From positions 1 through 64,000 of the forward strand of contig JBBINH010000007.1 of NCBI GenBank assembly GCA_037443945.1: a DNA stretch of 64,000 bases. Reading direction: 5' to 3'. The notes under the pieces are model-generated. The model had not been told where the DNA came from. It did no database searches and saw only the letters and a list, made by a program, of their open reading frames with translations. The position numbers and the translations under genes are program-made. This DNA comes from SSF26 sp037443945 (lineage in GTDB: Bacteria > Chloroflexota > Anaerolineae > J102). Below are positions 50,688 through 59,913 of this stretch, in pieces. Position 1 is the first letter of the stretch. The number at the start of each line of letters is the position of its first letter.

Positions 50688-52361
50688 ATGTCACGCCTTC
50701 TCGCTCTACTCGGCTGCCTTGTCGGCTTCATCTTCTTCGGCTCCCTTCCGGTTCAGGCACAAACACCGCCCCATCCGTTGGCACAGCCACGCTCGCAATC
50801 GCCCTACGGGATGGATATCCTGGGTCCCAGCTGGCAGTGGAACTTCCCACGCGAAGAAGCCTATCCGCGGCTGGAGGGCTCCATTCGCGTCGACCAACTG
50901 GATGAAGTCATCGGCAAAAGCTGGGGCGCCGGCGTGCGCAGCGCCCGCTTTGCCGCCTGGTGGTGCTTCCTCGAACCCGAACGCGACCGTTACGTGTGGA
51001 CCGATCTCGATTACGCCTTCCAAATCGCCAGCAACTACGGTATCATCCCCGTGCCCGAGATTTTCTTCACGCCCGACTGGGCCGCCATCGGCGGGATGAC
51101 CGGCAAAAACTGCATCCACAGCACGGTCAAGAACTACCCGCCCATCAACATGGAGGACTGGTCGGACTTTCTGCGAGAGATGATCCGCCGCTACGGCGCC
51201 TACGGCAAAAACCAGGTGCACGATTGGGAGATCTGGAACGAACCCGACCTGTGGGAGTTCCTCTACGTCCCTCATGACCCGGCCAATGCCAATGTCACCA
51301 CCTATGCCGAACTGGTCAAGCGCGCGCGCGTCGAAATCGATCGCCATGACATTGGCGGTCGTCTGTTGTTGGGTGGACTCTCCGACATTTACGGCCCGGA
51401 TTTCTTGCGGCGCTTGATGGCTTTGCGCGGGCCCCTGGACATCCGTCAGGATGTCGATATCGTCACGTTTCATGCTTTTAGCAATCATGACGACAAGATT
51501 TCTCGACTAAAAGCGCCTATTGACGGAATGGGTTATGAATTGTGGATTACCGAATTGAACACGTGGGGATGGAGCGAAACCGTCAGTTATGCCGATTTTT
51601 CTGCTTTATGGGATAAAGTTCGCCGTTACGGCATCACGCGTTCCTTCTGGTTCAAATCGTGGACGACCAGTTGGGGACCGGGGATTTTCGTCAACCGCGA
51701 CCCCCTTTGGGTGCCGGGACCTTTCGTCGTCAGCCCTCTTTACGAGACCTTCCGGCAACGGGCCTTTCCCCATCGGTTACCCACGGCGCCGATACCGGAA
51801 TGGCCGCCTGCGCATGCCTGGCAGGCGCCGGGGGCGCGGCTGAGCTGGCATCGGCCCCTGACCGACGGCACCTTCCCCCTCGTCGGTTACAAAGTCCAGT
51901 TGGAAAACACCCTGTATCGAGGTCAGTTGTACTATCATACGCCTGAGGTGGATGCCTGGGTGCCGGCTACGCATCTCCACTTCCTTCCCTTTCAGGTCCG
52001 CAATCGCCGTTTGACGTCGGCCGCAACCGCTGCGGTTTCGCCGTTGACCTTTGTCTCCCCCTTACCGACGACTTCGCAGGCGGCCGATCGAGACGAGGCC
52101 CCGACGCCCGCCACGGCCGACGCTTCGACGGCGGCAACGGGCCTTGCGCCGACGACCACCACCGTTGTGCCCCCGCTCGACCGTTCCTCGTATCAACTCC
52201 CGCTTACGCTGCCGCCCGGCCTGTACTACTGGCGGGTGGCGGCCGTGGATCGTGAAGGCAATGTCGGCCCGTATTCGCGACCGCGCCCCATCCTGATCGC
52301 CGCCGGCGCCCAGCGCCTTTTCCTGCCCCGGCTCAGCCGGAATTCGTCTTCTCGTCCCTAA
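50688..52361 (+). CDS. Secreted clan GH-A glycoside hydrolase-like protein
   Basis: A 557-residue protein with a signal peptide (cleavage near VQAQT, residue 23-26). The TIM-barrel core has the acid/base Glu185 in HDWEIWNEPD and the probable nucleophile Glu289 in LWITELNTWG, the spacing of clan GH-A enzymes (families 5, 39 and relatives). The C-terminal part (about 375-540) has Fn3-like strands (PGLYYWRVAAVDREGNVGPYS) and a Thr/Ala-rich linker. It should hydrolyse or rearrange a beta-linked glycan outside the cell. GGAG precedes the ATG, which is 4 bases after the upstream stop. Confidence 0.82.
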   Translation: MSRLLALLGCLVGFIFFGSLPVQAQTPPHPLAQPRSQSPYGMDILGPSWQWNFPREEAYPRLEGSIRVDQLDEVIGKSWGAGVRSARFAAWWCFLEPERDRYVWTDLDYAFQIASNYGIIPVPEIFFTPDWAAIGGMTGKNCIHSTVKNYPPINMEDWSDFLREMIRRYGAYGKNQVHDWEIWNEPDLWEFLYVPHDPANANVTTYAELVKRARVEIDRHDIGGRLLLGGLSDIYGPDFLRRLMALRGPLDIRQDVDIVTFHAFSNHDDKISRLKAPIDGMGYELWITELNTWGWSETVSYADFSALWDKVRRYGITRSFWFKSWTTSWGPGIFVNRDPLWVPGPFVVSPLYETFRQRAFPHRLPTAPIPEWPPAHAWQAPGARLSWHRPLTDGTFPLVGYKVQLENTLYRGQLYYHTPEVDAWVPATHLHFLPFQVRNRRLTSAATAAVSPLTFVSPLPTTSQAADRDEAPTPATADASTAATGLAPTTTTVVPPLDRSSYQLPLTLPPGLYYWRVAAVDREGNVGPYSRPRPILIAAGAQRLFLPRLSRNSSSRP

Positions 52362-52386
52362 AGCACGCATCCTCTGCCCTGTCCCG

Positions 52387-54909
52387 ATGGTCGGACTTGT
52401 CCTCGTCTCGCACAGCCACGAACTGGCCCAGGCCGTAAAGGCCCTGGCCGCACAACAAACCCAGGGCCGGGCTGCGATTGCCGCCGTCGGCGGCACCGGC
52501 GATCCGGAGCAGCCCTTTGGCACCGATGCCACCGCCATCCTCGAAGCCATCCAGACGGTTTACGACGAGGATGGCGTTGTGGTGCTGATGGATCTGGGCA
52601 GTGCTATCCTGAGCGCCGAGATGGCTTTGGAATTTCTGGAGCCGGAACAGGCGGCGCGAGTGCGTTTGGTGGCGGCGCCCTTTGTCGAAGGCGCCATGGC
52701 TGCAGCCGTGCAGGCTTCCATCGGCATGGACCTGGAGGCGGTAGTCGAGGAAGCCATGGCCGCGCTGTCGCCCAAACAAGAAGCGCTGGGCATGGGTGTG
52801 GCTTCCCCATCGGCAACCGCTCCCGCTTCCGGCCCCGAGGCTCCGGCCGGGGAAATCGTCGCCCGTGTGACCCTGGTCAATCATGCCGGACTGCACTTCG
52901 GACCGGCCGTGCTCTTTGTGCAAAAGGCAGCCGAATTTCAGGCCACCATCACCGTGCGCAATCTGACCACCGGTGTCGGCCCGGTGGATGCGCGGCGCTT
53001 CAATCAGGTGTTGAGCCTGGGCGCCGAACAGGGGCATACGATTGAGCTGAGCGCCGGCGGGGAGGATGCCGCTGCCGCTATTGCCGCCCTGGTCGCCCTG
53101 GCCGAGTCCGGTTTTGGCGAAGCGGCGGAAGCACCGGCGCCGCCACCCGTCGCCGCGACGGAGGCCCTCCTGCCATTACAAGGCCGTGCGCTTTTGCACG
53201 GGCTGGCTGCTGCCCCCGGTTGGGCCGTCGGTCGCGCCCGTTTTCTGGATCGGGTCGATTTGGAAGTTCCCCGCTACAGGGCAGCCGATCCGGCGGCCGA
53301 GTGGGCGCGCTATGAGGCCGCTGCAGCCCGGGCTCGGGCCGATCTGGAAACCCTGGCCGCGCGCATGCAGACGGAGCTGGGCGAAGCCCAGGCGCGCATC
53401 TTTCAAGCCCATGCCCTGGCCCTGAGCGACCCCGACCTCGAAGCCGCCATCCGGACGGCCATCGCCGAACAAGGCTTGAATGCCGAGGCGGCTGTGAGCG
53501 ATGCCATCACTACCGTAGCCCGTCGTTATGAGGCCATGGCCGGTCCCCGCTTCCAGGAACGGGCGGCCGACCTGCGCGATGTAGGCACTCGTGTCCTGCG
53601 TCTGCTCATGGGCGCCGCCGAGACCCCGCTCGAACTGGAGGCCGATACCATCCTCCTGGCCGACGATCTGGCCCCCTCCCAGACGGCGACGCTCGACCGC
53701 CGCCGCGTGCTGGCCTTCTGTACGGCACGCGGGGGACCCACGTCCCACACGGCCATCCTGGCCCGCACCCTGGGCTTGCCTGCCGTTGTCGGGATCGGTC
53801 CCGCTCTATTGGCCGCGGTCAAAAACGGGGAATGGCTGGCCGTGGACGGCAGTACCGGCACAGTGGTTGTCGAACCCGACGCCGAGACCCGGGCTGCTTT
53901 TCAGGCCCGCCAGGCTGCCTACCTGACCCAACGCCGTGCGGCGGCGGCGGCGGCCCAACAGCCGGCGCGCACGCGCGATGGTCATCGGGTCGAAGTCGTG
54001 GCCAATTTGGCCGCTGCGGCCGAAGTGGAAGCCGCCCTGGCTGCCGGCGCCGAAGGGGTAGGGCTGTTGCGCACCGAGTTCCTCTTCCAGGATCGCCACG
54101 AACCACCGGGTGAGGAAGAACAGACGGCCGCCTACACCCAGGTGGCCGCGGCCATGGCCCCGCGGCCGGTCATCATCCGCACCCTCGACATCGGGGGCGA
54201 CAAGCCCGCACCTTATCTTGATATGCCGGCCGAGGCCAATCCCTTCCTGGGCTGGCGCGCCATCCGCATTTCGTTGGCCTTGCCTGACTTCTTCAAGACG
54301 CAACTGCGCGCCATTCTGCGGGCGGGCGTGCACGACAACGTGCGCATCATGTTCCCCATGGTGGCCACCCTCGCCGAACTGGACGCTGCCCGGCAGCTCC
54401 TGGCCGCTGCCGCCGCCGAACTGGATGCCGCCGGCATACCGCACCGCTATCCCATTCCCCTCGGTATGATGGTGGAGGTCCCGGCCGCCGTGGTGTTGGC
54501 CGACCAGATGGCCCCGTGGGTGGATTTCTTCAGCATCGGCACCAATGACCTCGCACAATACACCTTTGCGGCCGACCGTGGCAATGCCCGTGTGGCCGCC
54601 CTTGCCGATGCCCTTCATCCGGCCGTCTTGCGCCAGATCGCTCGTGTCATCGACGTGGCCCATGCGGCCGGCAAATGGGTCGGACTGTGCGGCGAGTTGG
54701 CCGGTTTAACCGAAGCCATTCCCGTCCTCGTCGGCCTGGGGCTGGACGAATTCAGCATGGCGCCGCCGGCCATCCCTGCTGCCAAGGCGCTCATCGCCCG
54801 GCTGACCCTGCCGGCCGCCACTGCGCTGGCACGGCAGGTGCTCGATTTGTCCGATGGGACGGCCGTTGCCGAGGCTGTGCGCGCTTTTATAGCGACCTTG
54901 CCCGTCTAG
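52387..54909 (+). CDS. DhaM-HPr-Enzyme I phosphotransferase fusion
   Basis: An 840-residue cytoplasmic protein. Residues 1-130 are a DhaM-type EIIA domain with phospho-acceptor His9 (LVSHSHELA) and MDLGSAILSAEMALE. Residues 155-245 are HPr with His170 in GLHFGPA; the arginine that follows the histidine in most HPr proteins (GLHARPA) is replaced. Residues 265-840 are Enzyme I with active His near 454 in GGPTSHTAIL and the PEP-binding region LLRTEFLFQDR. DhaM fusions of this order take phosphate from PEP and pass it to the dihydroxyacetone kinase subunit DhaL. No dhaK/dhaL is in the window. It ends 4 bases inside a convergent gene. Confidence 0.9.
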   Translation: MVGLVLVSHSHELAQAVKALAAQQTQGRAAIAAVGGTGDPEQPFGTDATAILEAIQTVYDEDGVVVLMDLGSAILSAEMALEFLEPEQAARVRLVAAPFVEGAMAAAVQASIGMDLEAVVEEAMAALSPKQEALGMGVASPSATAPASGPEAPAGEIVARVTLVNHAGLHFGPAVLFVQKAAEFQATITVRNLTTGVGPVDARRFNQVLSLGAEQGHTIELSAGGEDAAAAIAALVALAESGFGEAAEAPAPPPVAATEALLPLQGRALLHGLAAAPGWAVGRARFLDRVDLEVPRYRAADPAAEWARYEAAAARARADLETLAARMQTELGEAQARIFQAHALALSDPDLEAAIRTAIAEQGLNAEAAVSDAITTVARRYEAMAGPRFQERAADLRDVGTRVLRLLMGAAETPLELEADTILLADDLAPSQTATLDRRRVLAFCTARGGPTSHTAILARTLGLPAVVGIGPALLAAVKNGEWLAVDGSTGTVVVEPDAETRAAFQARQAAYLTQRRAAAAAAQQPARTRDGHRVEVVANLAAAAEVEAALAAGAEGVGLLRTEFLFQDRHEPPGEEEQTAAYTQVAAAMAPRPVIIRTLDIGGDKPAPYLDMPAEANPFLGWRAIRISLALPDFFKTQLRAILRAGVHDNVRIMFPMVATLAELDAARQLLAAAAAELDAAGIPHRYPIPLGMMVEVPAAVVLADQMAPWVDFFSIGTNDLAQYTFAADRGNARVAALADALHPAVLRQIARVIDVAHAAGKWVGLCGELAGLTEAIPVLVGLGLDEFSMAPPAIPAAKALIARLTLPAATALARQVLDLSDGTAVAEAVRAFIATLPV

Positions 54910-55442
54910 TGGCGTTCCAGCCCAACAATGGCTCCAACCAGGATGTAGACCAAACCGCCTCCGACCAGGGCGAATTTGAGCAGCGCACACCACCACGCTA
55001 TCCCCGGCCAGGGGTCGGTTTGGGTCCCGCTGAGCAGGCGCCATAGAGCCAGATTCTCGACGACATCGAACACGGCTGCCAGCCAGACTCCCCAGGCCAG
55101 CAGCGTACCGAGGGCCGTCAACGGACGCCGGCGCCAGCGTTCGGCGGCCCATAGGCAACCCAGGGCAATGGTCATGGCATAAAGCGGCATGAAGAGGTAA
55201 TCCAGCCCCAGGCTGAAGCCGGCATGGAGACGGGCGTTTTCATCCCAACCGGCCAGAATGGCGGCAGCACGCTCGGTCGTGCCGGCGAATTCATACGAGA
55301 TGATGCCACGTGGCGCCGTCGGTGTCTGCAAAGGCGTACCGACGATCTGCAAGACAAGCATGACGACGAGGGTCGGTCCCAGCCAACCCCAAAACCACCG
55401 TTTCCGTTGCTGTGACCCCAGCCGGGCCAGCGGGTGCTTCAT
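54906..55442 (-). CDS. Hypothetical four-helix membrane protein
   Basis: A 178-residue protein with about four hydrophobic segments (near 18-36, 80-98, 108-130 and 148-170). No known domain recognised. The Tyr/Trp-rich loops between helices 2 and 4 contain acidic residues (VFDVVENLALW). It converges with the phosphotransferase fusion gene, overlapping it by 4 bases. Function unknown. Confidence 0.65.
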   Translation of the reverse strand: MKHPLARLGSQQRKRWFWGWLGPTLVVMLVLQIVGTPLQTPTAPRGIISYEFAGTTERAAAILAGWDENARLHAGFSLGLDYLFMPLYAMTIALGCLWAAERWRRRPLTALGTLLAWGVWLAAVFDVVENLALWRLLSGTQTDPWPGIAWWCALLKFALVGGGLVYILVGAIVGLERH

Positions 55443-55500
55443 GGATGTTTTCTCCCATGCCGGCGAAACGGGCTCAATGGCCGTAGCTCCTGAGCGCTAT

Positions 55501-55530
55501 TTGGGGGACGTGCGGGAACGATTGTATACT
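55501..55530 (+). promoter_or_regulatory. Promoter placing transcription start at the zinc-ribbon start codon
   Basis: TTGGGG (55501-55506), 18-base spacer, TATACT (55525-55530). Only 6 bases separate the -10 from the ATG at 55537, so transcripts should be leaderless. Confidence 0.5.
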
Positions 55531-55536
55531 GAAGCC

Positions 55537-55722
55537 ATGACCGCCACCAAGCGTTCGTCCCCGGCCAGGAAAGCACAAACGACCGACCATTCTCCGGCCA
55601 TGCCCGTTGGTGTCCGCGCGGAGGACGAGCGATGCTGGCTGTGCGGCGGTCCTTTCGCCCGACGTCATTGTAAGCTCATCTGCCGCAATTGCGGCTTTAC
55701 CCGTGACTGCAGCGATCCATAA
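55537..55722 (+). CDS. Small zinc-ribbon protein
   Basis: A 61-residue protein whose C-terminal half contains CWLCGGPFARRHCKLICRNCGF, with CxxC at both ends of a 12-residue loop (cysteines at about 37, 40, 48, 52, 55 in the mature count; positions approximate). This is a compact zinc ribbon. Upstream in-frame extension to 55258 lacks protein character. The start at 55537 fits the -10 element 6 bases upstream. Function unknown; RNA- or protein-binding adaptor is possible. Confidence 0.55.
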   Translation: MTATKRSSPARKAQTTDHSPAMPVGVRAEDERCWLCGGPFARRHCKLICRNCGFTRDCSDP

Positions 55723-55828
55723 CCCTCGTGTCCTGCGGCCATCACGATGCCTCCAGGGCGGGGGCGAACTGTCTGGAATGCCCTTATGAACGATCTGACC
55801 GGCGCACTGCCATGAGGATGGATTCCCT

Positions 55829-56524
55829 ATGACCTCCTCCTCACTTCCTTCTCGCCCTGCTACTTCCAACAGCCGTCGTATTGCCGAGCGCCTCCAGCAA
55901 GTCGGGATCATTGTCCATTTGGAGCAGGCGCTGGGACGGAATACGGTTCTCGAACTGGGAGATGCCTTTGCCGCCGTGCCTGTGGGGGCCGTGCTCGTCG
56001 CTCTGGCCGCGCCGGGGAGCTTGCGCACGCTGGCCTTGTTGCGAGAACGGGTGGGGGATGAGATTCTGGTGGGGGTGAGCGGTTGCGAAGTCGAAAACGA
56101 GGCGAAAATGGCCATCGAGTCCGGTGCGCAGTATCTGATAGCGCCCTATTTTCGACCACGGACGGCGAATTACGCCTACAAACACGATGTGCTCTACGTG
56201 CCGACCGTGCTTTCGCGGGCCGAGGCGGTCGAAAACACCGCCCGTGGTCATGTGCTGCAGTGTTTTTACCCTGCCGACATTTTCGGACCGGACTATCTGG
56301 CCGAGTTACGGGCGGCGGCGCCGGCAAGTGCCCTGTTGGCCGGAGGCGAAATCAGTCAAAAAGAGGTCGAGGCCTATGTTCAGGCCGGGGCCGTGGGTTT
56401 GCTCGTGCCGGTGATGTTGGACGAGCGTACCTGGTGGACCCAAAACCGGATCATCGAGCAGCTCCGGATTTGGCATAGCATCTGGGTTCAAGCCCGGTTG
56501 CAGACATCGACCCGAGAGGGATAA
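55829..56524 (+). CDS. KDPG/KHG aldolase-like TIM-barrel protein without the Schiff-base lysine
   Basis: A 231-residue protein that follows the Eda (2-keto-3-deoxy-6-phosphogluconate aldolase) layout over its whole length: VGVSGCEVENEAKMAIESGAQYLIAP aligns with the GAGTVL...AGAQF(I)(I)SP region, and LLAGGEISQKEVEAYVQAGAVGLLVP with the phosphate-binding end. The imine-forming lysine of Eda (in KFFPAE) is glutamine here (Gln144 in VLQCFYPAD) and the upstream catalytic glutamate is also not found. It is therefore unlikely to be an active aldolase. It could bind a sugar acid phosphate for sensing. Upstream AGGAT-type site precedes the ATG. Confidence 0.75.
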   Translation: MTSSSLPSRPATSNSRRIAERLQQVGIIVHLEQALGRNTVLELGDAFAAVPVGAVLVALAAPGSLRTLALLRERVGDEILVGVSGCEVENEAKMAIESGAQYLIAPYFRPRTANYAYKHDVLYVPTVLSRAEAVENTARGHVLQCFYPADIFGPDYLAELRAAAPASALLAGGEISQKEVEAYVQAGAVGLLVPVMLDERTWWTQNRIIEQLRIWHSIWVQARLQTSTREG

Positions 56525-56676
56525 CAGGACGGGGGGACGTTGCTGGGGACGCCGCGCGAGCGCTGGCGGCGCTGAATCCTGCGGATGAGGCGGGGGTACG
56601 GCCACTCTCCCGGTTCGGAAGAGTTCGACGAGGGTCGACAAATCCGCGGGCGAAACGAGCCGCATGACCGCGCCGG

Positions 56677-57087
56677 TTATTCCTCGGCGTCGAAAGGCGG
56701 TTCACCCATCTCCACGGCAACCACCTCGCCGTGGACGTTGATGACAATACGAAAGCCCTGCGCACGCAACAACGCGCGCGCGGCGGGCGGTAAAGGCGTG
56801 CCTACGGCATCTTCCATCCGCCTGAGGGCGTATTCAACCGCCGTTTTGCTGAAGATATCCTCTTTGCCCATGAGCTGGAGAATGGTGCGCACGGCCAGCT
56901 CGCGATGCGGCTCGATCTGCTCGCGCAGATAGCGCAGAACCTGGCGATCCACTTCGGCGGCATCAATATGCCGGCGAAAACCGTCGTCGTCGATGACGTA
57001 ACAGGCGTCGGGACCAACCCATGTGACCTCGGCCTCGCGACCCTGCTCATCGGCGACCAATCCGGCAAACATGGCAGCACCGGCCAT
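56677..57087 (-). CDS. Conserved-looking hypothetical protein
   Basis: A 136-residue protein of mixed helix and strand, acidic overall, with no membrane segment or signal peptide. The sequence has AVRTILQLMGKEDIFSKTAVEYALRRME as its best helical stretch and VINVHGEVVAVEMGEPPF at the C-terminus. I do not recognise the family. AGGAGAGG lies 8 bases before the ATG at 57087, which decides the start. Neighbours give no hint. Confidence 0.65.
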   Translation of the reverse strand: MAGAAMFAGLVADEQGREAEVTWVGPDACYVIDDDGFRRHIDAAEVDRQVLRYLREQIEPHRELAVRTILQLMGKEDIFSKTAVEYALRRMEDAVGTPLPPAARALLRAQGFRIVINVHGEVVAVEMGEPPFDAEE

Positions 57088-57332
57088 CGTTATCCTCTCC
57101 TGAGGGCATGGCGCGTCGATAAACGTGTCATGGCCTAAGTGAAGCATCAGAACCCCAACATGTCAAGCCGGGACCGATGTCGGCCCTTGCCCCGGCCCGC
57201 ACGGAGTCCATTCTCCCGAAGTTCGGCGTGTCTCATACTTACCTGCGATGGGGGATGGGATTTCCACCACCTCCGGGCCCATTTGTGCGCCCTTGGCGAG
57301 GGCGAAGCGACCGGCGTTGCACACCACCGGAT

Positions 57333-59546
57333 CTAGAAAAACCGCATTTGTTCGGGCGGAACCGAGGTCATGGGTTCCAGTCCCAGCTGCGTTAGCCAAT
57401 GATCGGGCTTTTCATCCGGCGTAGCCAGCAGCTCGCGCAGGCGCCGGAATGGGATCACCGTCCAGCCTCCGGTGGCAAGAGCAGCCGCCCATAACGGTTG
57501 GTGCTCAAGACGCCATTGCACCAATCCTGCCCGACTCCCCGGAAAAATGAGAAAACGCGCTAACCCCGGAATAGGCGCACGGCTACGCCATAGCCGTGGC
57601 GTGAGCGCCGTGGTGCTCGTCACGACAAAACCGGCTCGCCGTCGCCCCTCCCGCTGCCACTCGACCGTCCAAAGCCCATCTTCCCACCAGGCGGCGGCGG
57701 CAAACCCCATCTGCTCGCCGATGCCCACCAGGCCGCGGGCCAACCGTTCGCACTCCTGCCGACGCCGGCTTGGGTCATCCTGCGGCTTTAGGATCAGACC
57801 CGTTGGGGTTACATCGAGGTAGGATGCCATCAAGGCTTCGAGCCAGGGGCGATCGGGAGGTAAAAGGGCCGGAAGGGCCAGGGTCAGCGCAGCGACCAGG
57901 GTCTCGGCATCGGGATAGAGGTGCTTCTGGACCCACTGCAAAAACGTCGTCTCGCTGCGGTCGCTGGCCGGTTGCCAGGCCGCCGGCGGCTCTTCCAGCC
58001 ACCAAAAGGCCGTTTCGCCCGGTTCCCAGGGCGCACCCGTGCTACCGAGCACAACCAGGCCGGCCGGTGGGGTCAAGGGATCGAGCACGGCCTCCAGATC
58101 GGTTTCGACTTCTCCCGGCAGCACCGGTAGCCCGGCCCCTTGCCAGGCCGCCAGAATGTGGGGGCGGAGGACGGCTGTCGGCAACGGTTCTCCGTATCGG
58201 CTTATGACATCGCGCAGGGCCGTTGCGGCAATGGCGGCGGCTTCGGTCTTTGCGGGTGCGGTCCGGACGGCCGGGGACGGCGCCGACTTGGTCGCAACCG
58301 CCAGAGCCACGTACTCGCCGACAGCACTCATCGCCACGCGCGGCGGTTCGCACAAGCGCGGGAGGGCGGCCAGGACGGCGGCCGAGGGGTCCTCATCCCC
58401 GCGCCACCGCCATTGCACGGCCAGATGACCGCCCGGTGTCAGGGCCTGCCATAAAGCCTGAAAACTGCGCCGAAGCCGTCGTTGCCAAAAGTCCCACTCT
58501 CCCGGTCGCAGGGTCAGCAAATCCAACAGCGGTGTGACCGCCTCCCGACCGAAAAGCCAGCCACTCCAGGCCACACGCAACAGCCAATACACCGGTAACG
58601 GCGGCGGCACCGCCGCCAGCACCAGCCCTGCCTGTACCGTGCTTATGCCGGCCCACTGCTCCGGCCAGCGCTGGACGAGATGAACCGTGCGATCGGGCCT
58701 GGATGCCTGCTGATGCAGGCGCCGCACTTCCTCGTGCAACACGAGGAACAGATTGCGTTCGCCGAACCGTCGGGGGCGTCGCACCCCTGTTTGCCATAGC
58801 CACTCCGGTTGATCGGCGAGGCTGCTTCCCAGCCACAAAGCCCGGGCCATGACCCATTGCAAGCTCCGACGCAGGGCTTGGTCCAGCCCCAAGTCCCGCA
58901 GGATGCGCAGACTTTGCCATAAAGCCCACAGATTGCGAGGCGTATAGAACTGGGTCACCTGCTCGATGCGAGGCCGCAGAGGATCGCCCACCGGAACGAC
59001 CCGCTCCATCATCTCCCAGAAAAGCCCGCGGCCGGGTTCGAATTCGGCTGCCCGCGCCCGGTCTTCGACCTCAGCGAGGGCCTCACCCTGGTACCCGCAA
59101 TGCGCGCAGGCGACGGTGCGGGCTACCAGGGTCGGCGGCGCGCCTTGCCAGCGAAAGGCCAGGGCCATGGTCGGCCGCCAACAGGCCGGACACGATGTGT
59201 TGTAGATCCGTTGCAGATACTGACCCCAGGGTCGCCCGCGATAGGGGGCATCGAGCAAGCGGGTGCAGGCCGTCGCCGCTTCGGCCGCGATGTTGCTGCG
59301 CATCGACACCGCCAGCGCCAACAGGGCCAGGGGATCGGGGGAAACGGCGGTCAAGGTCCCCGGTGCGATGGAGGCCAGGTCGGGGCCGACGCCCCAGGCC
59401 ATGAGCAGACCGGGCGGTGTTTCCGCCTGCACGGCGGCGATCAGGGGCGAGGCAAACCAGGCTTCGACCTGCGCCGCCATATCGTCACGACGGACCGATG
59501 GCAACGAAAGACGCCACGAGGAAATCGCATCTGCGCATTCGGTCAT
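57333..59546 (-). CDS. Degenerate DNA methylase-like protein with zinc-binding domain
   Basis: A 737-residue protein. IYNTSCPACWRPTMALAF with Cys119/Cys122 and VACAHCGYQGE with Cys147/Cys150 form a zinc knuckle like that in large adenine-specific DNA methyltransferases of the DUF1156 type, followed by the typical QFYTPRNLWALW at 199-210. The region that should contain the catalytic DPPY-type motif reads AAVPPPLPVYW (about 311-321), with the following helix VAWSGWLFGREAV preserved. So the scaffold is recognisable but the catalytic motif is lost. The C-terminal half (about 400-737) has no assigned function. Possibly a DNA-binding relic or a regulatory derivative. Confidence 0.65.
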   Translation of the reverse strand: MTECADAISSWRLSLPSVRRDDMAAQVEAWFASPLIAAVQAETPPGLLMAWGVGPDLASIAPGTLTAVSPDPLALLALAVSMRSNIAAEAATACTRLLDAPYRGRPWGQYLQRIYNTSCPACWRPTMALAFRWQGAPPTLVARTVACAHCGYQGEALAEVEDRARAAEFEPGRGLFWEMMERVVPVGDPLRPRIEQVTQFYTPRNLWALWQSLRILRDLGLDQALRRSLQWVMARALWLGSSLADQPEWLWQTGVRRPRRFGERNLFLVLHEEVRRLHQQASRPDRTVHLVQRWPEQWAGISTVQAGLVLAAVPPPLPVYWLLRVAWSGWLFGREAVTPLLDLLTLRPGEWDFWQRRLRRSFQALWQALTPGGHLAVQWRWRGDEDPSAAVLAALPRLCEPPRVAMSAVGEYVALAVATKSAPSPAVRTAPAKTEAAAIAATALRDVISRYGEPLPTAVLRPHILAAWQGAGLPVLPGEVETDLEAVLDPLTPPAGLVVLGSTGAPWEPGETAFWWLEEPPAAWQPASDRSETTFLQWVQKHLYPDAETLVAALTLALPALLPPDRPWLEALMASYLDVTPTGLILKPQDDPSRRRQECERLARGLVGIGEQMGFAAAAWWEDGLWTVEWQREGRRRAGFVVTSTTALTPRLWRSRAPIPGLARFLIFPGSRAGLVQWRLEHQPLWAAALATGGWTVIPFRRLRELLATPDEKPDHWLTQLGLEPMTSVPPEQMRFF

Positions 59547-59913
59547 GTTGCCATCGTAACATGTGCTTTCGGCCCCGGCAAGAGGCTTTGCGGAGAGACG
59601 GGTAATTGCCCACGTGCCGATCGAGGTCGCCTCTTATGGGCCTGTGGCCTCTCGGTCGGCTTACGCCGACGCACCCGGTCGGCGCAGGCCGATGCCCGGC
59701 ACCATGGCTCAGGGAGACCGATTTTCTCAATCAGCGCACGGTGGCGGGCGGCCGGGTAGGGAATTTCAGAGACGGCCGGAATTGCCCAAAGGCGCCGGCA
59801 GCGGTACAATGAATACCCGGTTTCGCCTCGATCCAAAGGCGGTTCTATGGCGCTTGCTTTCCCCACGCCTCTCTCGGTGTCGCATTTCTCGTCGTCCCAA
59901 CGGAACAGGAGCT
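59547..59913. other. Intergenic region with a promoter for the epimerase gene
   Basis: This stretch of about 370 bases lies between divergent genes. An in-frame upstream extension of the epimerase frame is open but has no protein-like pattern. The clear signal is the promoter at 59782-59810. Confidence 0.55.
59782..59810 (+). promoter_or_regulatory. Sigma70-type promoter for the epimerase gene
   Basis: TTGCCC (59782-59787), 17-base spacer, TACAAT (59805-59810). About 100 bases separate it from the ATG at 59914. Confidence 0.55.
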
